Positions 25,035-33,801 of a stretch of DNA of 64,000 nucleotides are shown piece after piece. The notes below the pieces were generated by a model. The model was not told where the DNA came from, searched no databases, and saw only the letters and a program-made list of their open reading frames with translations. Positions within the stretch are counted from its first letter, which is position 1. Each line of letters begins with the position of its first letter. A program made the position numbers and the translations under genes. Source of the stretch: an uncultured Lachnospiraceae bacterium (GTDB taxonomy: Bacteria; Bacillota; Clostridia; Lachnospirales; Lachnospiraceae); assembly GCA_905235745.1 (NCBI GenBank), contig CAJOMN010000014.1, forward strand, positions 51,016-115,015. The letters run 5' to 3'.

Positions 25035-26696
25035 TCAATAACCGGCAAAATACTCGTCTGACATTTCTTCCCCTCTTATTACTCTCCCGTTTTCATCCAA
25101 AGACTGTTTGTAATTGTCGATAAGATAATCATATCTCCCGAGATTGATATTGATCACCTTGCTGATCCTGTCCCTGTCAAACAGCGGACCTCTTGTGATC
25201 TCGTCAATTATCTCGTAATACTGTCTCGCATCCTGATTCTTTATGGCGCCGTACCCCCATTCGTATTTGACAAGATTCATATATCCGACAGGCGTGTCAC
25301 GCCACATATGCCCTATTCTCCATCCCGGCTCGCGGACCGCCGGAAGATGCGCAAGAAAGGGGTCTCCCAGAGCATACAGATCATTAAGATACAGGTCGTT
25401 GTTATAATACTTGACTATCCCCGGAACACTTTCAAGTATTGCCCCCGGCATATTGTAATCGCGCAGCTCCCGGACTCCTTCATCATTCCATGTGTACTGA
25501 ATACACAGTTCACCCGTGTTGATGAGCGAACACACATTGTTGAACAGGCTCGATGTAGTAAAATATCCGGCCCGTTCATCAGAGATGTGGGAAACGAATG
25601 GCCCTCCGTACAGGAACTGATCCGTGATCACATGAGATGTTCCGGTATATATAAGTGAAGCTATGATAAAACCGGTAAACAGGCGGTGAAAAGAAGCGCC
25701 CCTTCCGAGTTCGCGAAATTCACGGTTCCTGATATCCATATAGCATATAAGCGATATGAAAAACATAAGCGTAAAATGTCTGCCCATCATAAAATCGCCG
25801 CCTATATACAGTAGATACAGGCCATAGATTACGGGACCCGCCATGCATGCCATGTACTGTGATTTTCTGACGGAGACCGCTGCTATCAGGACAAACAGCG
25901 GCACTATCAGGATAACGGGATCGCATATCGCGGCATTTATATAATACAGAACGCCTCTTATAATGTATTCCCGGATTCCTATATCGGTTCCGAGCTTTGC
26001 GTATGCGGTATTCGGGAACGGAAAACCATAATAGAACGTTGCAAACACTTCCCACAGAACAAACGGAAGAAGTCCGGCGATCCCGATCCCCACGGCTTTG
26101 CCGAAGGAAATATCGCGCTTTGACAGATATACATATAACGCCATCGGAACAAATATCAGAACGGCATCCATTCTTGTCATCGCTATGAGTGATACAAGCA
26201 GTGCAATAATAAACATGCTTCGCGCATTATATCTTTCCGTGGAAAGATATACTTTCATGAAACACGCCCCGAGAAGAAACAGCATGCTGTTTTCCAGTCC
26301 CGATGTCGTATAGCTGACAAAACTGGCCGAACCTATAAGAGTGATAAGGCAGAAAATGATCTGATTGCCTGTCTTGCAGTAATTACGGACAACTATCCCG
26401 AAAGCGACCGACGAAAATACGATATTGATCAGAAGGGATACAAAGAACATATCCCTTATCACAAAGTATCCCGCCGCAATAACAAGAGTATAGAGAGGAC
26501 AGGACGACGCCGTTGCCCTTTGACCGACATTATATACAAATCCGTTTCCGTCAACGAGATTCTTTGCCATGATATAGGCATGATAGCTGTCATCACTCTG
26601 CCAGGCAAGCAATGTAATAACAGCAATAAAGATCAGAATTGCAAAAAACCTGTATCTGTTTAATTCTTCACTGAAATAATCACGTATTCGATTCAT
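25035..26696 (-). CDS. GT-C type membrane glycosyltransferase (AftB-like)
   Basis: 553 residues with about ten helices in the first 350, then a large extracytoplasmic C-terminal domain. LAWQSDDSYHAYIMAKNLVD, then GNGFVYNVGQ near 30-60 matches the GT-C loop with an acidic DD pair. Together with TSSCPLYTL it recalls the AftB-type arabinofuranosyltransferases of mycobacteria. It would use a polyprenyl-phosphate sugar at the outer face of the membrane. Substrate unknown. It lies 53 bases after an FAD enzyme that may act on sugar nucleotides. Confidence 0.7.
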   Translation of the reverse strand: MNRIRDYFSEELNRYRFFAILIFIAVITLLAWQSDDSYHAYIMAKNLVDGNGFVYNVGQRATASSCPLYTLVIAAGYFVIRDMFFVSLLINIVFSSVAFGIVVRNYCKTGNQIIFCLITLIGSASFVSYTTSGLENSMLFLLGACFMKVYLSTERYNARSMFIIALLVSLIAMTRMDAVLIFVPMALYVYLSKRDISFGKAVGIGIAGLLPFVLWEVFATFYYGFPFPNTAYAKLGTDIGIREYIIRGVLYYINAAICDPVILIVPLFVLIAAVSVRKSQYMACMAGPVIYGLYLLYIGGDFMMGRHFTLMFFISLICYMDIRNREFRELGRGASFHRLFTGFIIASLIYTGTSHVITDQFLYGGPFVSHISDERAGYFTTSSLFNNVCSLINTGELCIQYTWNDEGVRELRDYNMPGAILESVPGIVKYYNNDLYLNDLYALGDPFLAHLPAVREPGWRIGHMWRDTPVGYMNLVKYEWGYGAIKNQDARQYYEIIDEITRGPLFDRDRISKVININLGRYDYLIDNYKQSLDENGRVIRGEEMSDEYFAGY

Positions 26697-26749
26697 CTAT
26701 CCACCACAATTTGCCGGCATAATCCGCACGGCCGGTCCCTTACTGTTGT

Positions 26750-27952
26750 CTATGACAGCATATTATCAGCCAGTTCCATTGCTAACTGCATAACAACATC
26801 GGAATTAAAATGCTGCCACTGCCCCCATCTGCCGAGACCGTATATACCCTTTGAAGAAGTATGATCAAGGAACTGCTTCATTAGTTCCTGCTTGCCTATC
26901 GTATTTAACGGATACGCATATTCATTGATAAAAAATATCCTGCCGTCCTTTTGCGCGTCTTCCGTGTCATATCTTGTCAGATTGGTCTCGGTCCAGTAGC
27001 CTTTCGACCCCGGACAGAAATTATGACGCACCAGTATCCTGTGAAAGCTTTTATGCGGATCCGGATAATATATCCAATGTGCCGTCGTATCAAGCGTTTC
27101 CCGGCAGTACTCGGTTACGATCGAACTGTATTTGAGCGCATCAAGACCTGCGGCAAGCTTTTCCGGAAGATTAATATGCTCTCCGACGCTCGTCCATGGG
27201 ATAGTCACGACTATCCTGTCTGCTTTGTAACTTCCGTTTACTATTTTATTATCATAGTCAATACTCGTAACCTTTTCATTATAACGGATCCTGTCTCCCA
27301 GTGCATCGGCCATCCTCACAAAAGCCTCTCCGTATCCGTATTTTTTCGGATACAGGAACTGCGCGTGCGCCGGCTGGCTGCCGTATGCCTTTTTATTGGC
27401 ACAGGAAAGACGGGTCTGCTCGTACGAAACATTCGGAAGCTTTTCAAGCCAGTACGTTCCGAGGCTGTCAAGATCTTCGCCGAACATTTTCCTGTTATAC
27501 GGAAACATATAATCTTCGGCGATCGCGCTTCCGAGCTTCCATTCGATCCACTCGGTAAACTTCTCCGGCATTTTGCTTCCCGTATTGCATCCGGCGCACT
27601 CTATCGCCTCAAGATACCGCTTCTGCTTATCTTCCGGAAGCTGCCAGATATTTGCTTCTATTGGACTTGCGATAACATCCCCGTACAGATCGATACGCGA
27701 ATCCCGGTCATATCTGTCCCACTCCTCTTCGGGAAGGAACCGGAACATATATGCAGTCACTTCCCGATTCCGTACATCCAGAAAATGTCCGCCTCCGGTA
27801 TCAAACGGACTTTTGTCAACTTCCGCGCTTTTGCACAGTCCTCCGGCAGAAGCATCCGCTTCCAATACAAGAAAATCCTTCTCGCCGTGATCAAGCAGCG
27901 TATTAGCAAATGTCAGTCCGGCAGGACCGGCACCGAGTATCAGATATTTCAT
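26750..27952 (-). CDS. FAD/NAD(P)-binding oxidoreductase, amine-oxidase/UDP-galactopyranose-mutase-like
   Basis: 400 residues from the ATG at 27952 (MKYLILGAGPAGLTFANTLL), 10 bases after pepT. GAGPAG binds the FAD ADP moiety, FLVLEADASAGGLCKS is the second strand motif and FDTGGGHFLDVR follows. The layout resembles protoporphyrinogen-oxidase/phytoene-desaturase relatives and UDP-galactopyranose mutases, several of which act in glycan pathways. The neighbouring GT-C gene supports a glycan role, which is inference. The start is set by pepT's stop and by the motif position. Confidence 0.7.
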   Translation of the reverse strand: MKYLILGAGPAGLTFANTLLDHGEKDFLVLEADASAGGLCKSAEVDKSPFDTGGGHFLDVRNREVTAYMFRFLPEEEWDRYDRDSRIDLYGDVIASPIEANIWQLPEDKQKRYLEAIECAGCNTGSKMPEKFTEWIEWKLGSAIAEDYMFPYNRKMFGEDLDSLGTYWLEKLPNVSYEQTRLSCANKKAYGSQPAHAQFLYPKKYGYGEAFVRMADALGDRIRYNEKVTSIDYDNKIVNGSYKADRIVVTIPWTSVGEHINLPEKLAAGLDALKYSSIVTEYCRETLDTTAHWIYYPDPHKSFHRILVRHNFCPGSKGYWTETNLTRYDTEDAQKDGRIFFINEYAYPLNTIGKQELMKQFLDHTSSKGIYGLGRWGQWQHFNSDVVMQLAMELADNMLS

Positions 27953-27962
27953 GGTTTCTATA

Positions 27963-29237
27963 TTATACTTCACAAGAGGTATTCCCGCAATTATCAGGAG
28001 AAGCAATATTCTGTCCGGCCTTACAAGGCTTGCTGTATTCTCCTATGATCCCCAGTATGACGAGAACGGCTCTGTCCATCCGCTCTGCCGTTATGTGTTC
28101 AAACGGACCATGGAAATTAAATCCGCCGGTACCAAGGTTCGGACACGGAAGACCCATATATGACAATCTGGCACCGTCCGTGCCTCCTCTTATCGGAACC
28201 GTCACCGGAACCATTCCCGCGGCAGTTACCGCTTTTCGGGCAGAATCTATAAGATGCATATGCGGAGTTATCATCTCAAGCATATTGTAATAGCTGTCAG
28301 TGATCGTAATCCTGACCGTTCCGGCACCGTATGCGGCATTGATCCTATCCGCGCACTTTCGTAAGAACTCTTTCCTTTCCTCAAACCCGGTCCGGTCGTG
28401 ATCCCTTACTATATAATGAAGCTTTGCACTGCTGCAGTCTCCGCACATATCAAGCAGATGATAAAATCCTTCATAACCCTCCGTATGTTCCGGACGCTCA
28501 TTGGTTGGAAGCATTCCGTGATAATCATGTGCGACGTTTACCGCATTGATCATTACATCCTTGGCTGTTCCGGGATGCGTAGACAGCCCGGTGATCTCCA
28601 CGAGAGCATCGGCCGCATTAAAATTCTCATATTCTATCTGGCATGCATCCCCGCCGTCGACGGTATATGCCATATCCGCCCCGAACTTTTCGATATCAAA
28701 ATTATCCGTACCTTCCCCGATCTCCTCATCGGGAGTAAAACAGATCGCAAGCGGACAGTGGGGGATGCCTTCCCTTACGATATGCTCAACCGCAGACATT
28801 ATCTCCGCAATCCCGGCTTTATCATCGGCGCCAAGCAGTGTAGTTCCGTCGCTTGTAATAAGCGTTTCCGAAACAAGTGACTGCAGATGCGGATAATCCT
28901 CCGCCTTCATGATCTTTCCGCACGGATATATGACGTCACCACCGTCGTAATCCTGATAAATAACCGGTTTGACATTGCATCCGCTGTATACCGGTGCCGT
29001 ATCCATATGGGATATAAATCCGAGTACGGGATAGTCCTCATAGCCTTCGCTTGCCGGAATACGGGCAATGAGATAACACTTGTCGTCAAGGTCTGCTTCA
29101 ATGCCTATATCTTCAAGCTCACCCTTAAGCATCCGGGCAAGGTCAAATTCCCCGTCAAAGCTCGGGTGGGTACCGGTTGTTTCGTCTGAGCGGGTGTTGA
29201 TACTGATATATTCAAGAAAACGTTCATATGGCCGCAT
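27963..29237 (-). CDS. pepT: Peptidase T (tripeptide aminopeptidase)
   Basis: About 424 residues from the ATG at 29237, with GGAGGGG upstream. This M20 metallopeptidase removes N-terminal residues from tripeptides. Metal and catalytic motifs are intact: SHMDTAPVY, LLGADDKAGIAE, TPDEEIGEG, VDGGD and GGTDGARLS, with His in the last part (NFHGPFEH). It lies 20 bases after dacA. Usual family length is about 410, so the gene looks complete. Confidence 0.93.
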   Translation of the reverse strand: MRPYERFLEYISINTRSDETTGTHPSFDGEFDLARMLKGELEDIGIEADLDDKCYLIARIPASEGYEDYPVLGFISHMDTAPVYSGCNVKPVIYQDYDGGDVIYPCGKIMKAEDYPHLQSLVSETLITSDGTTLLGADDKAGIAEIMSAVEHIVREGIPHCPLAICFTPDEEIGEGTDNFDIEKFGADMAYTVDGGDACQIEYENFNAADALVEITGLSTHPGTAKDVMINAVNVAHDYHGMLPTNERPEHTEGYEGFYHLLDMCGDCSSAKLHYIVRDHDRTGFEERKEFLRKCADRINAAYGAGTVRITITDSYYNMLEMITPHMHLIDSARKAVTAAGMVPVTVPIRGGTDGARLSYMGLPCPNLGTGGFNFHGPFEHITAERMDRAVLVILGIIGEYSKPCKAGQNIASPDNCGNTSCEV

Positions 29238-29257
29238 ATAATAAGAGCCCCTCCTGT

Positions 29258-30976
29258 CTACATTTTCCATCTATCCGGGTGGTCGAGCGGAAGAAGTTCG
29301 ATGCCGTATCCTTCCATCTGAGGAAAATCCCTGATCATCTGTTCTTCATCATAAGGCTCGTAATCATCATCTTCCTCGTCATAATACTCTTCCGGAACCT
29401 GCCCCGAGGCATCTGCGCTTCTCTTTTGCAGCTCCTTGTATATCGGGGTCGTATACATGCCCTTTTTGCCGGGCTGTTCTCCGGAAGATTTACGGCGTCT
29501 GTTCTCGCCTCTTTTTTTGTAATCATACCGCCTGTTCTCGCTTCTCTTTTTGTAACGTTTGCGCGTCCGCAGTCCGGATCTTTGTATTCTCTTGACCAGC
29601 CGGACGATAAATGTTGAAAACAGGATGGTGAAAAACAGTATTCCCACTATCATAGAGAGCTTCTTGACAACTTCCGATACCGTCACAAATACGGTCTTGT
29701 GATCCGGCACGTATGTCACGGGCTCCTCTTCGGTTCCGTCCGTTATAATGTTGGCAAATTCGAACAGTTTTTCACCTTCCGAAGCATAGTCGAGGGTTGT
29801 CCCCCCGACCCTGTTGTTCCCGATATAATAATCGAGCCTGGCAACGGCATCATCCGTACCGGTATTGTAATTAACCATTACGGATGGTTCGTTAAAATCC
29901 ATTCCCTTCGGTATTATAATACTTCCCGCTTTGTTAAGGGACAGAATATTCTTGGAACTGCCCATAATGTCAAGCTTTGTATTGAAGAAGTTGGAGCTTC
30001 TTATATTATATCTGGTTTCATTATCGGCAACGCTCAGCTTCTGAAAGCTCGCAAAACCAAACAGCGCCTTGGTATCGGTAAACTGATAAGGGCTTTCGTC
30101 CTTCATAACAACACATACGAGCTTCATGCCGTCGCGCTGTGCGCATGTTACAAGCGTCTGCCTCGCCTCCGACGTAAATCCGGTCTTCCCTCCGATAATC
30201 CCGTCATACGCATATTTACCGCCCTGCAGCATCCTGTGATGATTTTCCAGCGGGCGCTGTTCATTCGTTTTGTTTGTCGCGGGTATAACGTATCTGGTTG
30301 TTCCCGAGATCATGCACAGGGTCTCGTTGGAAAAGAACTCACGCGCTATAATCGCAAGATCGGAAGCGCTTACATAATGATCCGGATCCGGCAGCCCGCT
30401 TGCATTTACAAAATGTGTATCGGTACATCCGAGCTCTTTTGCTTTATCATTCATCATTCCGACAAATGATTCAAGATCGCCTCCGACATGCTCGGCAAGA
30501 CCATATGCAACTTCATTTGCAGATCCGAGAAGCAGACCGTACAGGCATTGTTCGACCGTAAGCTCCTCACCTTTCATAATGCCTATCCGGGAAGAACCCC
30601 ATTCGGTGTTGTCGATCGCTTCATTAGAAAAAGTGACGATCTCATCCATCTGGCAGTTTTCAACAACAAGAAGCGCCGTCATGAGCTTCGTGGTACTTGC
30701 GGGGTATAACCGTTCATTGATATTTTTGGCATAAAGCACCGCTTTGTTATCCACCTCCATTACGATCGCGGACTCGGCACCGTTTTCGGGTCCCTTCGGC
30801 CACCCTGCAATGGAATTGGTGTCTACAGGCATTGATTTTCTTGCTTCCCAAAGGGTAACATACTCTTCGGTAGGAAGAGTATCGACCGCATGGATATCCC
30901 GTGACGGAACAATAAGTGCCGCCATGAATGCAAGAATTCCCGTGATTATTTTGTATTTATACCTGTTTATATGCAT
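29258..30976 (-). CDS. D-alanyl-D-alanine carboxypeptidase with C-terminal membrane anchor and basic tail
   Basis: 572 residues. A signal sequence (about 1-30) is followed by the PBP5-type serine peptidase: SxxK as STTK near 93, SxN as SAN near 152, and KTG as GGKTGFTSEAR near 262. It trims D-Ala from peptidoglycan. A membrane helix (VGILFFTILFSTFIVRLV) near 446-465 precedes a Lys/Arg-rich region (KKRSENRRYDYKKRGENRRR) and a final acidic stretch. Usual DacA/DacF proteins are 380-450 residues, so the tail of about 100 is unusual. There is no Shine-Dalgarno before the ATG; TACAAT lies 8 bases upstream, hinting at a leaderless mRNA. Confidence 0.88.
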   Translation of the reverse strand: MHINRYKYKIITGILAFMAALIVPSRDIHAVDTLPTEEYVTLWEARKSMPVDTNSIAGWPKGPENGAESAIVMEVDNKAVLYAKNINERLYPASTTKLMTALLVVENCQMDEIVTFSNEAIDNTEWGSSRIGIMKGEELTVEQCLYGLLLGSANEVAYGLAEHVGGDLESFVGMMNDKAKELGCTDTHFVNASGLPDPDHYVSASDLAIIAREFFSNETLCMISGTTRYVIPATNKTNEQRPLENHHRMLQGGKYAYDGIIGGKTGFTSEARQTLVTCAQRDGMKLVCVVMKDESPYQFTDTKALFGFASFQKLSVADNETRYNIRSSNFFNTKLDIMGSSKNILSLNKAGSIIIPKGMDFNEPSVMVNYNTGTDDAVARLDYYIGNNRVGGTTLDYASEGEKLFEFANIITDGTEEEPVTYVPDHKTVFVTVSEVVKKLSMIVGILFFTILFSTFIVRLVKRIQRSGLRTRKRYKKRSENRRYDYKKRGENRRRKSSGEQPGKKGMYTTPIYKELQKRSADASGQVPEEYYDEEDDDYEPYDEEQMIRDFPQMEGYGIELLPLDHPDRWKM

Positions 30977-30984
30977 ACAGAGTT

Positions 30985-31057
30985 ATTGTATCATAAAAGT
31001 AATGTGAACGGATTATATTCGTTTCCGCTGTCACAATCCCGATTAATAATGTATAAT
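30985..31057. promoter_or_regulatory. Divergent promoters with shared palindromic operator between dacA and the dlt-like operon
   Basis: On the minus strand TACAAT (30985-30990) is 8 bases from the dacA ATG. On the plus strand TATAAT (31052-31057) is 7 bases from the decarboxylase ATG at 31065. Between them lies GTGAACGGAT-TAT-ATTCGTTTCC (31004-31026), a copy of the palindrome also found near 12096 and 60919. Neither gene has a Shine-Dalgarno sequence, so both transcripts may start at their ATG. Confidence 0.65.
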
Positions 31058-31064
31058 TGTTTCT

Positions 31065-32243
31065 ATGCTTGAAGATAAGATCATTGAACAACTATCAAAT
31101 GAACATTCCACGCCCTGTTTTGTCTTCGACGAACAGGCGCTTACGGAGCGTGCGCAGGCAATACGCGGTCTTCTCGGAGATATTTCCCTATGCTACTCCG
31201 TTAAGGCCAATCCGTTCCTGATCCGGGCTTTGTTACCGTTCGTGGATTACTTCGAAGTATGCAGTCCCGGTGAGCTTGCTATCTGCCGCAATCTTCCAGT
31301 GCCCGGGAATAAGATCATATATTCGGGCGTGCATAAAGAGACCGAAGATGTCACAGAGGCTGTCAGATACGGCGCGGCATTTCTTACTGCCGAATCGGTA
31401 AGCCAGTACGGGACCATCAAAGATTGTGCCGAAAAACTGAACATAAAGGATGATCTGCTTCTGCGGCTTACATCAAAGAGCCAGTTCGGTATGTCTCCCG
31501 AAGATATTGAATCTGTGCTTTCCGATCCATCCGAAATGGTCAGCTTTGCAGGAATACACTATTTTGCCGGAACCGGACGGAAACATTCCGACAAACAGCG
31601 TGAAGAACTGTCAATGCTTACCGGGTTTATAAATGATATGAGAAGCAGATACGATATCGCTCTTCCCATGCTTGAATACGGACCGGGTCTGTATTATCCG
31701 TATTTTGAAGATGATGATCATTCCGACACCCTTGCGCCGCTAAAGGACATTACGGATGCCCTCGGCACAGTCCGGCACAACTGCACCCTTTCCGTTGAAA
31801 TGGGAAGATTTCTTGCATCCGAATGCGGTTACTACCTTACCCGCATATGCGATATCAAACGTTCCGCAAATGCAAACTGGTGCATAGTGGACGGAGGTAT
31901 CAATCATGTCAATTATCTCGGGCAGATGATGGGAATGAAGGTACCCGTAATCTGTCATTACAGGAACGGGAAGGTGATTGATGATTCACAGGGAAATGTA
32001 TATACCGTATGCGGCTCCCTTTGCACGACAAATGATGTTCTGATACGCTCCATGACGCTTAATGATCCCCGGACGGATGATATTCTTGTATTTTCAAATA
32101 TCGGCGCTTATTCCGTAACGGAATCAATGGGATTGTTCCTCAGCAGGACACTGCCGCGTATAATTGCAAAACGCGGCGATGAACTAGTTATCCTCCGTGA
32201 TTTTACGGAGTCATGGAAGATTAATAGTCCGGACAGGGTATAG
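31065..32243 (+). CDS. Fold-type III PLP decarboxylase, DAP/ornithine decarboxylase superfamily, leading the dlt-like operon
   Basis: 392 residues. CYSVKANP near 43-50 has the PLP Lys47. HYFAGTG follows, EYGPGLYYP is the phosphate-binding loop, and VEMGRFL and VDGGINH follow. The late Cys motif reads CGSLCTTNDVL (Cys320). DAP decarboxylases have C-E-S-x-D there, with the Glu holding the far end of DAP; the change to CTTND argues against lysA. Members that act on carrier-protein-bound amino acids (for example BtrK in butirosin synthesis) have CTPLD-like motifs, from my recollection. The next gene starts 1 base on, and the operon contains an acyl carrier protein and an adenylation enzyme. I infer that it decarboxylates an amino acid tethered to that carrier. 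Confidence 0.75.
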   Translation: MLEDKIIEQLSNEHSTPCFVFDEQALTERAQAIRGLLGDISLCYSVKANPFLIRALLPFVDYFEVCSPGELAICRNLPVPGNKIIYSGVHKETEDVTEAVRYGAAFLTAESVSQYGTIKDCAEKLNIKDDLLLRLTSKSQFGMSPEDIESVLSDPSEMVSFAGIHYFAGTGRKHSDKQREELSMLTGFINDMRSRYDIALPMLEYGPGLYYPYFEDDDHSDTLAPLKDITDALGTVRHNCTLSVEMGRFLASECGYYLTRICDIKRSANANWCIVDGGINHVNYLGQMMGMKVPVICHYRNGKVIDDSQGNVYTVCGSLCTTNDVLIRSMTLNDPRTDDILVFSNIGAYSVTESMGLFLSRTLPRIIAKRGDELVILRDFTESWKINSPDRV

Positions 32244-32244
32244 T

Positions 32245-33801
32245 ATGGCTTTTTACTCAATGGCATTTTTATGCTTCATTCTACTGTTTGTAATCCTTCA
32301 TGAAATAGCAGGAAGATTGTTTCCGGATCATCAGTGGACGATCCGTCTTCTTGCGGGAGTATCATTTTATCTCATCCTGTCCGGTGCAAGGATCGTGTTT
32401 TTGCTTGCATCCTCTGTCACGATCTGGGGCGGGGCGCTGATTATCAGCAGGCTTGCCAAAGACAATAAAGAATACCGGAAGACCCCCGGATTGTCAAAAG
32501 AAGAGAAGAAGCTGTCCAAAAAGAAGTGTCAGCGCAGGCAAAGATCTCTGATCGCCGTTATCATAGTATATAACCTTGCGATCCTTGCAGAGCTTAAATA
32601 TCTGTTTCCCGTCCTGTCGCATCCTGTTGCGCTCCCGCTCGGAATATCGTTCTATTCGCTTCAGTCGATCTCATACCTTGTTGACGTTTACGGCGAAAAA
32701 TACGAGGCGCAGCATAATTTCGGCAAGGTTCTGTTATATCTGTGCTGGTTCCCGCAGCTTATACAGGGACCTATCAACAGATATGACCTTATCGGACAGG
32801 ATCTTTACAAACCGTACAGACTCAATGCTCCCCGGTTACGTTACGCGTTCTATATAGCTTTGTTCGGAGCGGTTAAAAAATACGCCATCGGCGACCTGCT
32901 CGCACCTGTCGTAAATGCATGCCTCAACGATAATTCCGCCGGTTATCCCGGCTCATATCTGCTATTTGGAGCGTTTCTATTTGCTATTGAACAATATGCC
33001 AACTTCTCCGGCGGAATAGATATGGCCATGGGGGCATCCCTTCTCTTCGGCGTGAAGATGAATGATAACTTCAGGCAGCCGTATTTCTCGACCTCTCTGG
33101 CGGAGTTCTGGCGCAGATGGCATATCTCCCTCGGAAGCTTTATGCGTGATTATGTATTCTACCCGTTCGTTACATCAAAGCCAATATCCGGATTAACCAA
33201 AACTATCAACAGGCGTTTCGGTAATCACGCGGGACGCGCCATTATCGGGGGAATCAGCAATCTCATCGTATTTGCTCTTGTCGGATTATGGCACGGGCCG
33301 GAAAAGCATTATCTTATGTGGGGTATGTACAACGGTATCATTATCGCGCTAAGCGATGCTTTTGCCCCCTTGTTTGCCACGATCAACCGTACTCTCGGGA
33401 TCTGCGAAGACGGAAAGGGCATCAGGTGTTTTCGCATTGCGAGAACATTCATGATAGTTGTCTTCGCCGGATATTTCGACGTGATCGGGCCGGTTCGTAC
33501 CGGGATCGCATGCTTTGCCAATACCTTTTTGCATTTTGACCTTCATCAGGGTCTTAATATGATACGGACACTCGGAACAGACGGGGTAACATCCGTACAG
33601 GCCGCTGTTACCGCATGCATCGCAACAGTCCTTTTGTTCATAAACAGTCTGTACAAGGAAAAGGGAATATCCCCTCTGGAGCATATATATGACCGGAAAT
33701 ATTATGTGCGATGGATTGTATGTTTTTCACTGATGATAATGTTGCTCTATTCATTTACTGTATCTTCCGGAATCCGGGGGTTTATGTATGCAGCGTTCTG
33801 A
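32245..33801 (+). CDS. dltB: DltB-like MBOAT membrane acyltransferase
   Basis: 518 residues from ATG 32245, just after the decarboxylase stop. A polytopic membrane protein of the MBOAT family with the typical FWRRWHISLGSFMRDYVFYP segment and the catalytic-His motif GLWHGPEKHYLMWG. In dlt systems DltB passes D-alanine from DltC across the membrane to teichoic acids; here the acyl group may differ. A charged loop (SKEEKKLSKKKCQRRQR) near 90-106 faces the cytoplasm. It overlaps the DltD-like gene by 14 bases. Confidence 0.85.
   Translation: MAFYSMAFLCFILLFVILHEIAGRLFPDHQWTIRLLAGVSFYLILSGARIVFLLASSVTIWGGALIISRLAKDNKEYRKTPGLSKEEKKLSKKKCQRRQRSLIAVIIVYNLAILAELKYLFPVLSHPVALPLGISFYSLQSISYLVDVYGEKYEAQHNFGKVLLYLCWFPQLIQGPINRYDLIGQDLYKPYRLNAPRLRYAFYIALFGAVKKYAIGDLLAPVVNACLNDNSAGYPGSYLLFGAFLFAIEQYANFSGGIDMAMGASLLFGVKMNDNFRQPYFSTSLAEFWRRWHISLGSFMRDYVFYPFVTSKPISGLTKTINRRFGNHAGRAIIGGISNLIVFALVGLWHGPEKHYLMWGMYNGIIIALSDAFAPLFATINRTLGICEDGKGIRCFRIARTFMIVVFAGYFDVIGPVRTGIACFANTFLHFDLHQGLNMIRTLGTDGVTSVQAAVTACIATVLLFINSLYKEKGISPLEHIYDRKYYVRWIVCFSLMIMLLYSFTVSSGIRGFMYAAF

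Noticed and set aside
26697..26749. A terminator between the FAD and GT-C genes
   Set aside because: The only hairpin (CCGGC…GCCGG) is short and has no T-tract.
31065..32243. lysA (diaminopimelate decarboxylase) as the name of the first dlt-like gene
   Set aside because: The CESxD substrate motif is CTTND here, and the operon context is dlt-like; a DAP role is not supported.
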